A stretch of 7,950 bases of DNA from Marinibacterium sp039179965 (lineage in GTDB: Bacteria; Pseudomonadota; Alphaproteobacteria; Rhodobacterales; Rhodobacteraceae). Under the pieces are notes generated by a model. It made no database searches, was not told where the DNA came from, and saw only the letters and a program-made list of their open reading frames with translations. The stretch lies in assembly GCA_039179965.1 (NCBI GenBank), contig JBCDEC010000220.1, positions 1 through 7,950 on the forward strand, given 5' to 3'. Shown here piece after piece: positions 1 to 6,075 of the stretch. Position 1 is the first letter of the stretch; each line of letters begins with the position of its first letter. The position numbers and the translations under genes are program-made.

Positions 1-346
1 CCGCGCGGTTGGCCTCGACCTCGTGGGTGAGATCCAACTGGCTCCCGTCAGGCCAGAAGTGGCGCGCAACAACGGGCGCCTTTTCGATATGCAGATGGTC
101 GTCCAGTCGTTCACCCAAGGTGGCGAACACGTCGTCAAAGACCGGTTTCAATGTCATGACCGTCGGGCCCGCATCGACCGGGCCAGCTTTGGAGGGCACG
201 GCGCGGATCTTGCCTCCGGGATCGCGCGATTGCTCGATCAGCGTCACCTGATACCCCGCCGCGCGCAGGCGCGCAGCGCTGCACAGGCCGGCAATCCCTG
301 CGCCTATCACAACGGCTTGGCCGGTTTGGAAATGCGACGACACCAT
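1..346 (-). CDS. crtD: Carotenoid 3,4-desaturase (methoxy/hydroxyneurosporene dehydrogenase), N-terminal part
   Basis: Reading the minus strand from the ATG at 346-344 gives 115 codons open to the window edge, so the C-terminal part is missing. The product begins MVSSHFQTGQAVVIGAGIAG. Residues 12-20 carry the GxGxxG dinucleotide-binding fold (GAGIAG at 15-20), followed by an acidic residue ending the second strand (E38) and the PGGK motif (43-46) typical of FAD-dependent phytoene-desaturase-type enzymes. Later stretches AGPVDAGPTV and VARHFWPDGS look like CrtD rather than CrtI. CrtD introduces the 3,4 double bond in the spheroidene/spirilloxanthin pathway and is a peripheral membrane enzyme. 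It is divergent from crtE, the arrangement known in Rhodobacter, and shares a PpsR-type control region with it. No clear Shine-Dalgarno precedes the start. The second codon is GTG and could also serve as the start. CrtI is the main alternative; order and motifs favour CrtD. Confidence 0.9.
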   Translation of the reverse strand, partial: MVSSHFQTGQAVVIGAGIAGLCSAARLRAAGYQVTLIEQSRDPGGKIRAVPSKAGPVDAGPTVMTLKPVFDDVFATLGERLDDHLHIEKAPVVARHFWPDGSQLDLTHEVEANRA

Positions 347-374
347 GGGGAATTGTTGACTCGCCAGAAATAAC

Positions 375-392
375 TGTCCAGTGTAATTTACA
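375..392. promoter_or_regulatory. PpsR/CrtJ-type operator, exact TGT-N12-ACA, between crtD and crtE
   Basis: The sequence TGTCCAGTGTAATTTACA matches the TGT-N12-ACA consensus of the redox/light-responsive repressor PpsR (CrtJ). It sits in the 116-bp divergent gap, 29 bp upstream of the crtD start and 70 bp upstream of the crtE start. It could therefore control both directions. The rest of the gap (347-462) shows no convincing sigma-70 hexamers. Binding is inferred from the motif and position only. Confidence 0.75.
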
Positions 393-398
393 CTTAGG

Positions 399-416
399 TG
401 TCACTAAAAGTGGACG
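399..416. promoter_or_regulatory. Possible second, degenerate PpsR/CrtJ-type site
   Basis: TGTCACTAAAAGTGGACG is a TGT-N12-ACA element with one mismatch in the right half (ACG). It has internal symmetry, CACT-AAA-AGTG at 402-412. It starts 6 bp after the exact site at 375-392. Paired sites a few base pairs apart are the known layout for cooperative CrtJ binding, which supports this call, but the mismatch keeps it tentative. Confidence 0.4.
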
Positions 417-462
417 ACCTGAAGGGATAGCCGGAACAGGCGGACAGCGGGAGAACGCGCGT

Positions 463-1332
463 ATGGATTTGAAGTCGAGGATCGAAACAGCGGTCGAGCG
501 CAATATTCGCCGGGCGCAGGCCACCCCGTCTCCTGCCAAGCTGGCTGCGGCTTTGGACCACGCCGTATTGCCGGGCGGGGCACGCATTCGACCTACGATT
601 TTGATGTCCGTGGCGCTCGCCTGCGGTGACGACAACCCCGAGATGGCGGATGCCGCTGCCGCCGCGCTTGAGCTGATCCATTGCGCGAGCCTCGTGCATG
701 ACGATCTGCCCTGTTTTGACGACGCCGACATGCGCCGGGGCAAGCTGTCTGTCCACAAGGCCTATTCCGAACCTCTGGCGGTTCTGACCGGGGACAGCCT
801 GATCGTCATGGCCTTTGAAGTGCTGGCAAACGCTGCGGGCGCAGATCCCCGACGCGCCATGTCCCTTGTTTCGATTCTCGCACGTCAAACCGGAATGCCA
901 CATGGCATCTGTGCCGGGCAGGGCTGGGAGAGCGAAGAGGAAATCGACCTGCGCTCTTATCATCGCTCAAAGACCGGCGCGCTCTTTATCGCGGCGACGC
1001 AAATGGGCGCGGTCGCAGCGGGTCACGAGGCGGAGCCCTGGTGCGAACTGGGCGCGCGGATTGGCGAAGCCTATCAGGTTGCGGACGATCTCCGCGACGC
1101 GCTGTGCGATGAAGCCACGCTTGGCAAGCCGGTGGGGCAGGACGATATCCATGCCCGTCCCAGTGCCGTCGAGGAACTGGGGGTACGGGGCGCAGTCACC
1201 CGTCTCAATGACATTCTAAGCGGCGCGATCTCATCCATTCCGTCTTGCCCCGGTGAGGCCATTCTGGCCCGGCTGGTCCGCAAGCAGGCCGAGGCATTGA
1301 CGCCGATCGTCCCGTCTGTCGCGCGGGTTTAG
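463..1332 (+). CDS. crtE: Geranylgeranyl diphosphate synthase
   Basis: The 289-residue product is the usual length for a bacterial trans-isoprenyl diphosphate synthase. It condenses isopentenyl diphosphate with allylic diphosphates up to C20 GGPP, the precursor of phytoene and of the phytyl/geranylgeranyl tail of bacteriochlorophyll, in the cytoplasm. Visible motifs are GGARIRP at 38-44 (a version of GGKRxRP with Ala for Lys), the first aspartate-rich motif HDDLPCFDD at 79-87, and the second, QVADDLRD, at 205-212. Both Mg-diphosphate sites are intact. The ATG at 463 has a GGGAG ribosome binding site at 449-453. The gene follows the PpsR-type sites at 375-416 and is 2 bp from crtF, so crtEF is probably one transcript. 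The family is certain; crtE rather than ispA follows from the carotenoid-cluster context. Confidence 0.95.
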   Translation: MDLKSRIETAVERNIRRAQATPSPAKLAAALDHAVLPGGARIRPTILMSVALACGDDNPEMADAAAAALELIHCASLVHDDLPCFDDADMRRGKLSVHKAYSEPLAVLTGDSLIVMAFEVLANAAGADPRRAMSLVSILARQTGMPHGICAGQGWESEEEIDLRSYHRSKTGALFIAATQMGAVAAGHEAEPWCELGARIGEAYQVADDLRDALCDEATLGKPVGQDDIHARPSAVEELGVRGAVTRLNDILSGAISSIPSCPGEAILARLVRKQAEALTPIVPSVARV

Positions 1333-1334
1333 CC

Positions 1335-2465
1335 TTGGCGCGGACGGATATCGGGTTCCATCTGACGTCGCCCGCCGGGCTGATCAACGGTTTGATCGCC
1401 CGGCCGGACATTCAGTCCCGGCTGTCGCGTCTGCCTGTCGCGCGCTGGTTTGCGCGCCGGGATGGCGCTGATATTTTCGAGATAATTCAGGGCTTTGTGT
1501 CTAGCCAGGTGGTCATGGCGCTGGTCCAGCTTGAGATCTTTGACCGCCTCGCCGATGGTCCTGCGGCACCGCGCCAGCTGGCCTTGGCTCTGGATGTGGA
1601 TCCTGACCGCCTCGCGGTGTTCCTGCAGGCCGGGGCGGCGCTCAAACTGTTGCGCCGGCATCGGGACGGTCGATTCGGATTGTCACGCAAAGGCGCGGCT
1701 TTGCGCGGCGTGCCGGGGCTCACCGACATGATCCTGCACCATACGGCGCTGTTTCGCGATCTTGAAGCGCCGGTGGATCTGGTGCGCGGCAAAACCGATA
1801 CCGAATTGTCCGGCTTCTGGCCCTACGTCCTGTCGCCCGAGCATGTCGGTGGGCCAGCGGCCAGCCGTTATTCCAAGCTCATGGCCGACAGCCAGCGTCT
1901 GGTGGCCGAGGACACACTGCGGCAGGTGCGTCTGCGGGGCGTGACACATCTGATGGATGTTGGCGGTGGCAGCGGCGCGTTTCTCGCGGCTGTCGCGCAG
2001 GCGTATCCGGACCTCACGCTTTCGCTCTTTGATCTGCCCCAGACCCGGGATGCCGCGCAAAGCTATCTGTCAGCGGCCGGCCTCGACTCTCGCGTGACGC
2101 GAATCGATGGCAGCTTCAAAACCGATCCGTTGCCGCGCGGGGCGGACGCCATCAGCCTCATCCGTGTTCTTTATGATCATGATGACGCGACCGTCGCTGC
2201 GCTTCTCGCCGCTGTCTTCGAGGCGCTGCCGCCGGGCGGGAGACTTATAATCTCTGAACCGCTGTCTGGCGGCGCGCGGCCCGACCCCATCACCGACGTT
2301 TACTTTGCGCTCTATACAATGGCGATGGGGACGGGCCGCACGCGGTCGGCTGCGGATATCCGGCGGCACCTGACAGCGGCCGGCTTTGATCAAATCGCGG
2401 CTCCGCGTCCGCTGCGCAGCTACGTGACCGGGACCCTGACAGCCGTGAAACCGGAAAAGTCCTGA
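1335..2465 (+). CDS. crtF: Hydroxyneurosporene/demethylspheroidene O-methyltransferase
   Basis: The 376-residue product has two parts. An N-terminal helical, dimerisation-like region includes DIFEIIQGFVSSQVVMALVQ at about 46-65. A class I SAM-dependent methyltransferase domain follows, with DVGGGSG at 208-214, the acidic FDLP at 232-235 after the second strand, and RVLYDHDD at 277-284. CrtF methylates the C1 tertiary hydroxyl of carotenoid intermediates to give the methoxy group of spheroidene or spirilloxanthin. Its presence argues for that pathway. The start is uncertain: a TTG at 1335, 2 bp after the crtE stop and without a visible Shine-Dalgarno, is the first start in frame and gives a length close to known CrtF. 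No early ATG exists in this frame. Coupling to crtE translation is plausible. Translation ends in tandem in-frame stops TGA TAG at 2463-2468. Confidence 0.9.
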   Translation: MARTDIGFHLTSPAGLINGLIARPDIQSRLSRLPVARWFARRDGADIFEIIQGFVSSQVVMALVQLEIFDRLADGPAAPRQLALALDVDPDRLAVFLQAGAALKLLRRHRDGRFGLSRKGAALRGVPGLTDMILHHTALFRDLEAPVDLVRGKTDTELSGFWPYVLSPEHVGGPAASRYSKLMADSQRLVAEDTLRQVRLRGVTHLMDVGGGSGAFLAAVAQAYPDLTLSLFDLPQTRDAAQSYLSAAGLDSRVTRIDGSFKTDPLPRGADAISLIRVLYDHDDATVAALLAAVFEALPPGGRLIISEPLSGGARPDPITDVYFALYTMAMGTGRTRSAADIRRHLTAAGFDQIAAPRPLRSYVTGTLTAVKPEKS

Positions 2466-2478
2466 TAGGTTATCTAAC

Positions 2479-2496
2479 TGTCAATTTTAATTGACA
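2479..2496. promoter_or_regulatory. Perfect PpsR/CrtJ palindrome upstream of bchC
   Basis: TGTCAATTTTAATTGACA is a perfect inverted repeat: 8-bp arms TGTCAATT/AATTGACA around TT. It fits TGT-N12-ACA exactly. Its right end is also the TTGACA -35 hexamer of the bchC promoter, so repressor binding would block RNA polymerase. Such a site at bchC is established in Rhodobacter capsulatus. Here it is read from sequence only. Confidence 0.88.
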
Positions 2497-2518
2497 TGAT
2501 CTATCGTAAGCCTAAAAT
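2491..2518 (+). promoter_or_regulatory. Sigma-70-type bchC promoter
   Basis: A consensus -35 TTGACA (2491-2496) is followed after 16 bp by a -10-like TAAAAT (2513-2518, one mismatch to TATAAT). Transcription would start near 2525, leaving a leader of about 58 bases before the GTG of bchC. The -35 lies in the first PpsR-type palindrome and the -10 in the second, as expected of a repressed bchCXYZ-puf superoperon promoter. Confidence 0.7.
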
Positions 2519-2522
2519 GACA
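2505..2522. promoter_or_regulatory. Second, one-mismatch PpsR/CrtJ site at bchC
   Basis: CGTAAGCCTAAAATGACA differs from TGT-N12-ACA at one base (CGT for TGT). Exactly 8 bp (2497-2504) separate it from the perfect palindrome. As I recall, this equals the spacing of the two cooperatively bound CrtJ palindromes at the R. capsulatus bchC promoter. It covers the -10 hexamer. The mismatch suggests a weaker, cooperation-dependent site. Confidence 0.6.
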
Positions 2523-2567
2523 TATGAGAATCCCAGCAGGTTGACACTTGGTCCGCCTGCCGGAAAA

Positions 2568-2576
2568 GGGGAGAGG
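2568..2576 (+). promoter_or_regulatory. Ribosome binding site that fixes the bchC start
   Basis: The purine-rich run GGGGAGAGG lies 6 bp before the GTG at 2583. It supports that GTG over in-frame ATGs at 2496 and 2517: the first overlaps the -35/operator, the second overlaps the -10/operator, and neither has such a site. Confidence 0.75.
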
Positions 2577-2582
2577 TCAGAC

Positions 2583-3521
2583 GTGAAATCACCGGCCGTC
2601 ATCTTGCACGGAGCGAAAGAGCTTTCGGTTGCGCCTGTGACACTGACGCCCCCGTCGCGTTCGGATCTTGTTATCGAAACGCGCTATTCCGGAGTCTCGT
2701 CCGGAACGGAAAAACTCTTTTGGACCGGTGACATGCCTCCTTTTCCCGGAATGGGCTACCCGCTCGTGCCGGGGTATGAAACGGTGGGTGAAGTCGTCGA
2801 AGCCGGCCCGGACACGCGCTACCGAGTCGGCGACAAGGTCTTTGTTCCCGGGGCCTCCTGTTACGAGGATGCGGCCGGGCTCTTTGGTGGTGCGTCTCGC
2901 TATATCGTCACCGGCGGAGACCGGGTTTCGCCGATCACCTCAGAGTGTTCGGCTGATATGACACTTTTGGCTCTGGCCGCCACTGCGCGCCATGCCATGG
3001 CCGGGCTCGGACACCGTGTGCCGGATCTGATTGTCGGGCACGGTGTGGTGGGTCGGCTGCTTGCGCGCCTGACCATTGCCGCCGGTGCTCCCGCGCCGCT
3101 GGTGTGGGAGGTCAATCCCGCCCGCCAGGATGGCGCGCTGGGCTATGACGTGGTCCTGCCCGAAGAAGATCCCCGCCGCGACTACGAGTGCATCTACGAC
3201 GCCTCTGGTGACAGCGCCATTCTGAACACGCTTGTTTCGCGCCTGGCGCGCGGCGGTGAGATCGTTCTGGCCGGCTTTTACCCGCAGGCGCTGAGCTTTG
3301 CCTTTCCGCCGGCCTTCATGAAAGAAGCCCGGCTACGCATTGCCGCGGAATGGACGCCCGAAGACATGCAGGCCACCCGCTCGCTGGTGGAAAGCGGGGC
3401 GCTTTCGCTGGGCGGATTGATCAGTCACGTGGCGCCTGCCGCCGACGCGACGACGGCCTACCGAACGGCCTTTGAAAACCCGGATTGCTTAAAACTGGTT
3501 CTCGATTGGGAGGGGACATGA
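2583..3521 (+). CDS. bchC: 3-hydroxyethyl bacteriochlorophyllide a dehydrogenase
   Basis: From the GTG at 2583 the product is 312 residues, the usual BchC length, and begins MKSPAVILHGAKELSV. It oxidises the C3 1-hydroxyethyl side chain to acetyl, a late cytoplasmic step in bacteriochlorophyll a synthesis. It resembles medium-chain dehydrogenases: an N-terminal GroES-like part with YSGVSSGTE (35-43), VPGYETVGEVV (62-72) and YRVGDKVFVPG (80-90), then a nucleotide-binding Rossmann region with VGHGVVGRLL at 151-160 and ARGGEIVLAGFYPQ near residue 225-238. A longer frame opens at ATG 2496, but those 29 extra codons would run through the promoter, so I reject them. The stop overlaps the bchX start by four bases. 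The gene leads a probable bchCXYZ-puf transcript. Confidence 0.94.
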   Translation: MKSPAVILHGAKELSVAPVTLTPPSRSDLVIETRYSGVSSGTEKLFWTGDMPPFPGMGYPLVPGYETVGEVVEAGPDTRYRVGDKVFVPGASCYEDAAGLFGGASRYIVTGGDRVSPITSECSADMTLLALAATARHAMAGLGHRVPDLIVGHGVVGRLLARLTIAAGAPAPLVWEVNPARQDGALGYDVVLPEEDPRRDYECIYDASGDSAILNTLVSRLARGGEIVLAGFYPQALSFAFPPAFMKEARLRIAAEWTPEDMQATRSLVESGALSLGGLISHVAPAADATTAYRTAFENPDCLKLVLDWEGT

Positions 3522-4519
3522 AAGACGACGTACCCAATCTAAAGGATTTCAACACGCGATTGCGTGAAGAAGCCAACGAGGATCTGGCCGATATCGTGCC
3601 CTCGGAAGCGGTCAAAAAGACCCAGATCATCGCGATCTACGGCAAGGGCGGCATTGGCAAGTCATTCACGCTCGCGAACCTCAGCCACATGATGGCCGAA
3701 CAGGGCAAGCGTGTTCTGCTGATCGGGTGTGATCCGAAATCGGACACAACCTCCCTGCTGTTCGGCGGCAAGGCCTGCCCGACGATCATCGAGACCTCGA
3801 CCCGCAAGAAGCTTGCCGGCGAAGAGGTCAAGATCGGCGACGTGTGCTACAAGCGCGGCGGCGTCTACGCGATGGAGCTCGGCGGCCCCGAGGTCGGTCG
3901 CGGCTGTGGCGGTCGCGGGATCATTCATGGGTTCGAATTGCTCGAAAAGCTCGGGTTCCACGATTGGGACTTTGACTATGTCCTTCTCGATTTCCTGGGT
4001 GACGTGGTCTGCGGCGGCTTTGGTCTGCCGATAGCGCGGGATATGGCGCAAAAGGTGATTCTGGTCGCCTCCAATGACCTGCAGTCGCTTTATGTTGCCA
4101 ACAATGTCTGCTCGGCGGTGGAGTACTTCCGCAAGCTGGGTGGCAACGTGGGTGTGGCCGGTCTTGTGATCAACAAGGATGACGGGTCCGGTGAGGCGAA
4201 GGCCTTTTCCGAAGCCGTCAACATTCCGGTGCTTGCTTCGATCCCGCAGGATGACGATCTTCGCAAGAAATCCGCGAACTATCAGATCGTCGGCACCGAC
4301 GCCAGCCAATGGGGCCCGCTTTTTGCAGCCCTGGGGGTGAACGTGGCCGATGCGCCGCCGGTGCGCCCTGCGCCGTTGGATCAGGACAGTCTGCTGGGCC
4401 TCTTTGATGGAAAAGAGACCGGCGCGGGCATCGAACTGGTGCCTGCCACCGACGAGGACATGCGTGGCAAGTTTGCGGCGCCGAAAGCCTCGCTCGAAGT
4501 CATCTATGACGACGCATGA
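3518..4519 (+). CDS. bchX: Chlorophyllide a oxidoreductase, iron protein (ATPase) subunit
   Basis: The 333-residue product is the NifH-like reductase of COR. This enzyme uses ATP and reduced ferredoxin to reduce the C7=C8 bond of ring B in chlorophyllide a, forming the bacteriochlorin. BchX hydrolyses ATP and passes electrons from its [4Fe-4S] cluster to BchY-BchZ. The P-loop GKGGIGKS is at 42-49. CDPKSDTT at 71-78 is the switch/Walker-type region. C130 (in RGCGGRGI) and C165 (in DVVCGGFG) are the two cluster ligands that each subunit supplies to the dimer. The N-terminal extension of about 35 residues before the P-loop separates BchX from BchL and NifH. The start ATG at 3518 overlaps the bchC stop (ATGA), with GGAGG at 3509-3513 inside the end of bchC. 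An upstream in-frame TTG at 3485 is less likely. Confidence 0.96.
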   Translation: MKDDVPNLKDFNTRLREEANEDLADIVPSEAVKKTQIIAIYGKGGIGKSFTLANLSHMMAEQGKRVLLIGCDPKSDTTSLLFGGKACPTIIETSTRKKLAGEEVKIGDVCYKRGGVYAMELGGPEVGRGCGGRGIIHGFELLEKLGFHDWDFDYVLLDFLGDVVCGGFGLPIARDMAQKVILVASNDLQSLYVANNVCSAVEYFRKLGGNVGVAGLVINKDDGSGEAKAFSEAVNIPVLASIPQDDDLRKKSANYQIVGTDASQWGPLFAALGVNVADAPPVRPAPLDQDSLLGLFDGKETGAGIELVPATDEDMRGKFAAPKASLEVIYDDA

Positions 4520-6075
4520 GTGAAGAGGTCACATACGACGCCGCCGCTTCGGCTGAGGTCATCGAGGGCAAATCCCGCGACCCGGAAGCCGTGACCGGAG
4601 AGCCCGGTCTTGGATGTCATTCCGGCTCGGAGATGGAAAAGGCCGCCCGGATGGCGGGCCAGTCCGAGATTCTCGACCAATATGCCCGCGACTATCCGCA
4701 AGGACCGCATGACAAGCCGCAAAGCATGTGCCCGGCCTTTGGGTCGCTGCGCGTCGGTCTGCGGATGAAGCGGGTGGCCACCGTGCTCAGCGGCTCGGCA
4801 TGCTGCGTCTATGGCCTGACGTTCGTCAGCCATTTCTATGGTGCCCGGCGCTCGGTCGGCTATGTGCCCTTCAATTCCGAAACACTGGTGACCGGCAAGC
4901 TCTTCGAGGACATCCGCGCCTCGGTCTACGACCTTGCGGATCCTGAAAAATTCGACGCGATCGTGGTGACCAATCTCTGCGTGCCAACCGCCAGCGGGGT
5001 GCCTCTGCGGCTCTTGCCCGACGAGATCAATGGCGTGCGGATTGTCGGTATTGATGTGCCCGGCTTTGGCATCCCGACCCATGCCGAAGCCAAGGATGTC
5101 CTGGCCGGCGCGATGCTGTCTTATGCCCGCCAGGAGGCCGAAGCCGGCCCGGTGGCGGCACCGGAAAGTGGCCGGGATGACCGTCCCACCGTTACGCTTC
5201 TGGGCGAAATGTTCCCGGCCGACCCGATGATGATCGGTCAGATGCTGGCCCCCTTGGGTCTGGCCGTCGGACCGGTCGTGCCCTGCCGCGAATGGCGCGA
5301 ACTCTACGCGGCACTCGACTGCGGCGCCGTGGCGGCGATCCATCCGTTCTACACCTCGGCCATTCGCGAGTTTGAAACCGCGGGCCGTCCTGTTCTGGGC
5401 AGCGGCCCGGTGGGCGTTGAAGGCACCGACGCCTGGCTTGCCGCAATCGGTGACGCCTTCGGGCTGCCGGCGGACAAGGTCGCCGCGGCCAAGAACGCTA
5501 TTTTGCCAGCAATCTCAGGCGCTTTGGCGGGAGCCAGGGTCAACGGCACTGTGACGGTGTCGGGCTATGAAGGCTCTGAACTGCTCGTGGCGCGCCTGCT
5601 GGTCGAAAGCGGCGCCACCGTGCCTTACGTCGGCACGGCCTGCCCGCGCACCGCTTTCTCGACAGCGGATGCGGAGTGGCTGGAGGCCAAAGGCACCAAG
5701 GTCCAGTTCCGTGCTTCGCTGGAACAGGATTGCGCGGCCATGGAGGGTATCGCCCCCGATCTTGCCATCGGCACCACGCCGGTGGTCCAGAAGGCCAAGC
5801 AACTTGGCATCCCGGCGCTCTATTTTACCAATCTGATCTCGGCGCGCCCCTTGATGGGCCCGGCCGGTGCAGGATCGCTGGCTCATGTGGTCAACGCCGC
5901 CATTGCCAACAAGGATCGCATGGATCACATGCGCGACTTCTTCGAAGACGTGGGCACCGGAGACACGGCAGGCGTCTGGGAAGGCGCGCCCAATCTGCGG
6001 CCCGACTTCCGCGTGGCCCATCAGAAGAAACTTGACCGCAAAGCGAAAGCGGCCAAAGCGGCGGAAATGATCTGA
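4516..6075 (+). CDS. bchY: Chlorophyllide a oxidoreductase, BchY subunit
   Basis: The 519-residue product is the NifD-like half of the COR catalytic heterotetramer (BchY2BchZ2). It holds three candidate cysteine ligands of the [4Fe-4S] cluster: C72 (SMCPAFGS), C97 of the pair in GSACCVYG (96-97), and C155 (TNLCVPTAS). The spacings of 25 and 58 residues match my memory of the mapped ligands of the Roseobacter denitrificans protein, offset by about ten residues. The N-terminal domain contains SHFYGARRSVGYVPFN at 105-120. A second Rossmann-like domain begins with RPTVTLLGEMFPADP near 222-236, and ISARPLMGPAGAGS lies near residue 440. The ATG at 4516 overlaps the bchX stop (ATGA) and lacks a good Shine-Dalgarno, so translation is probably coupled. 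The first 30 residues are weakly conserved, leaving the exact start slightly open. Confidence 0.95.
   Translation: MSEEVTYDAAASAEVIEGKSRDPEAVTGEPGLGCHSGSEMEKAARMAGQSEILDQYARDYPQGPHDKPQSMCPAFGSLRVGLRMKRVATVLSGSACCVYGLTFVSHFYGARRSVGYVPFNSETLVTGKLFEDIRASVYDLADPEKFDAIVVTNLCVPTASGVPLRLLPDEINGVRIVGIDVPGFGIPTHAEAKDVLAGAMLSYARQEAEAGPVAAPESGRDDRPTVTLLGEMFPADPMMIGQMLAPLGLAVGPVVPCREWRELYAALDCGAVAAIHPFYTSAIREFETAGRPVLGSGPVGVEGTDAWLAAIGDAFGLPADKVAAAKNAILPAISGALAGARVNGTVTVSGYEGSELLVARLLVESGATVPYVGTACPRTAFSTADAEWLEAKGTKVQFRASLEQDCAAMEGIAPDLAIGTTPVVQKAKQLGIPALYFTNLISARPLMGPAGAGSLAHVVNAAIANKDRMDHMRDFFEDVGTGDTAGVWEGAPNLRPDFRVAHQKKLDRKAKAAKAAEMI

Noticed and set aside
135..758. 207-codon minus-strand frame covering the crtD-crtE gap
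   Set aside because: It is out of frame with the clear CrtD translation, overlaps crtE antisense and crosses the regulatory sites.
1382..1397. Inverted repeat GATCAA-N4-TTGATC, resembling an FNR box
   Set aside because: The half-sites have the opposite polarity to TTGAT-N4-ATCAA and lie inside crtF coding sequence away from any promoter. Chance is the simpler explanation.
2541..2546. A second TTGACA in the bchC leader
   Set aside because: No acceptable -10 hexamer lies 16-18 bp downstream, and it is too close to the bchC ribosome binding site to give a useful leader.
4504..5343. 279-codon open frame on the minus strand opposite bchY
   Set aside because: Same reason: a codon-bias shadow of bchY with no family motif and no separate ribosome binding site or promoter.
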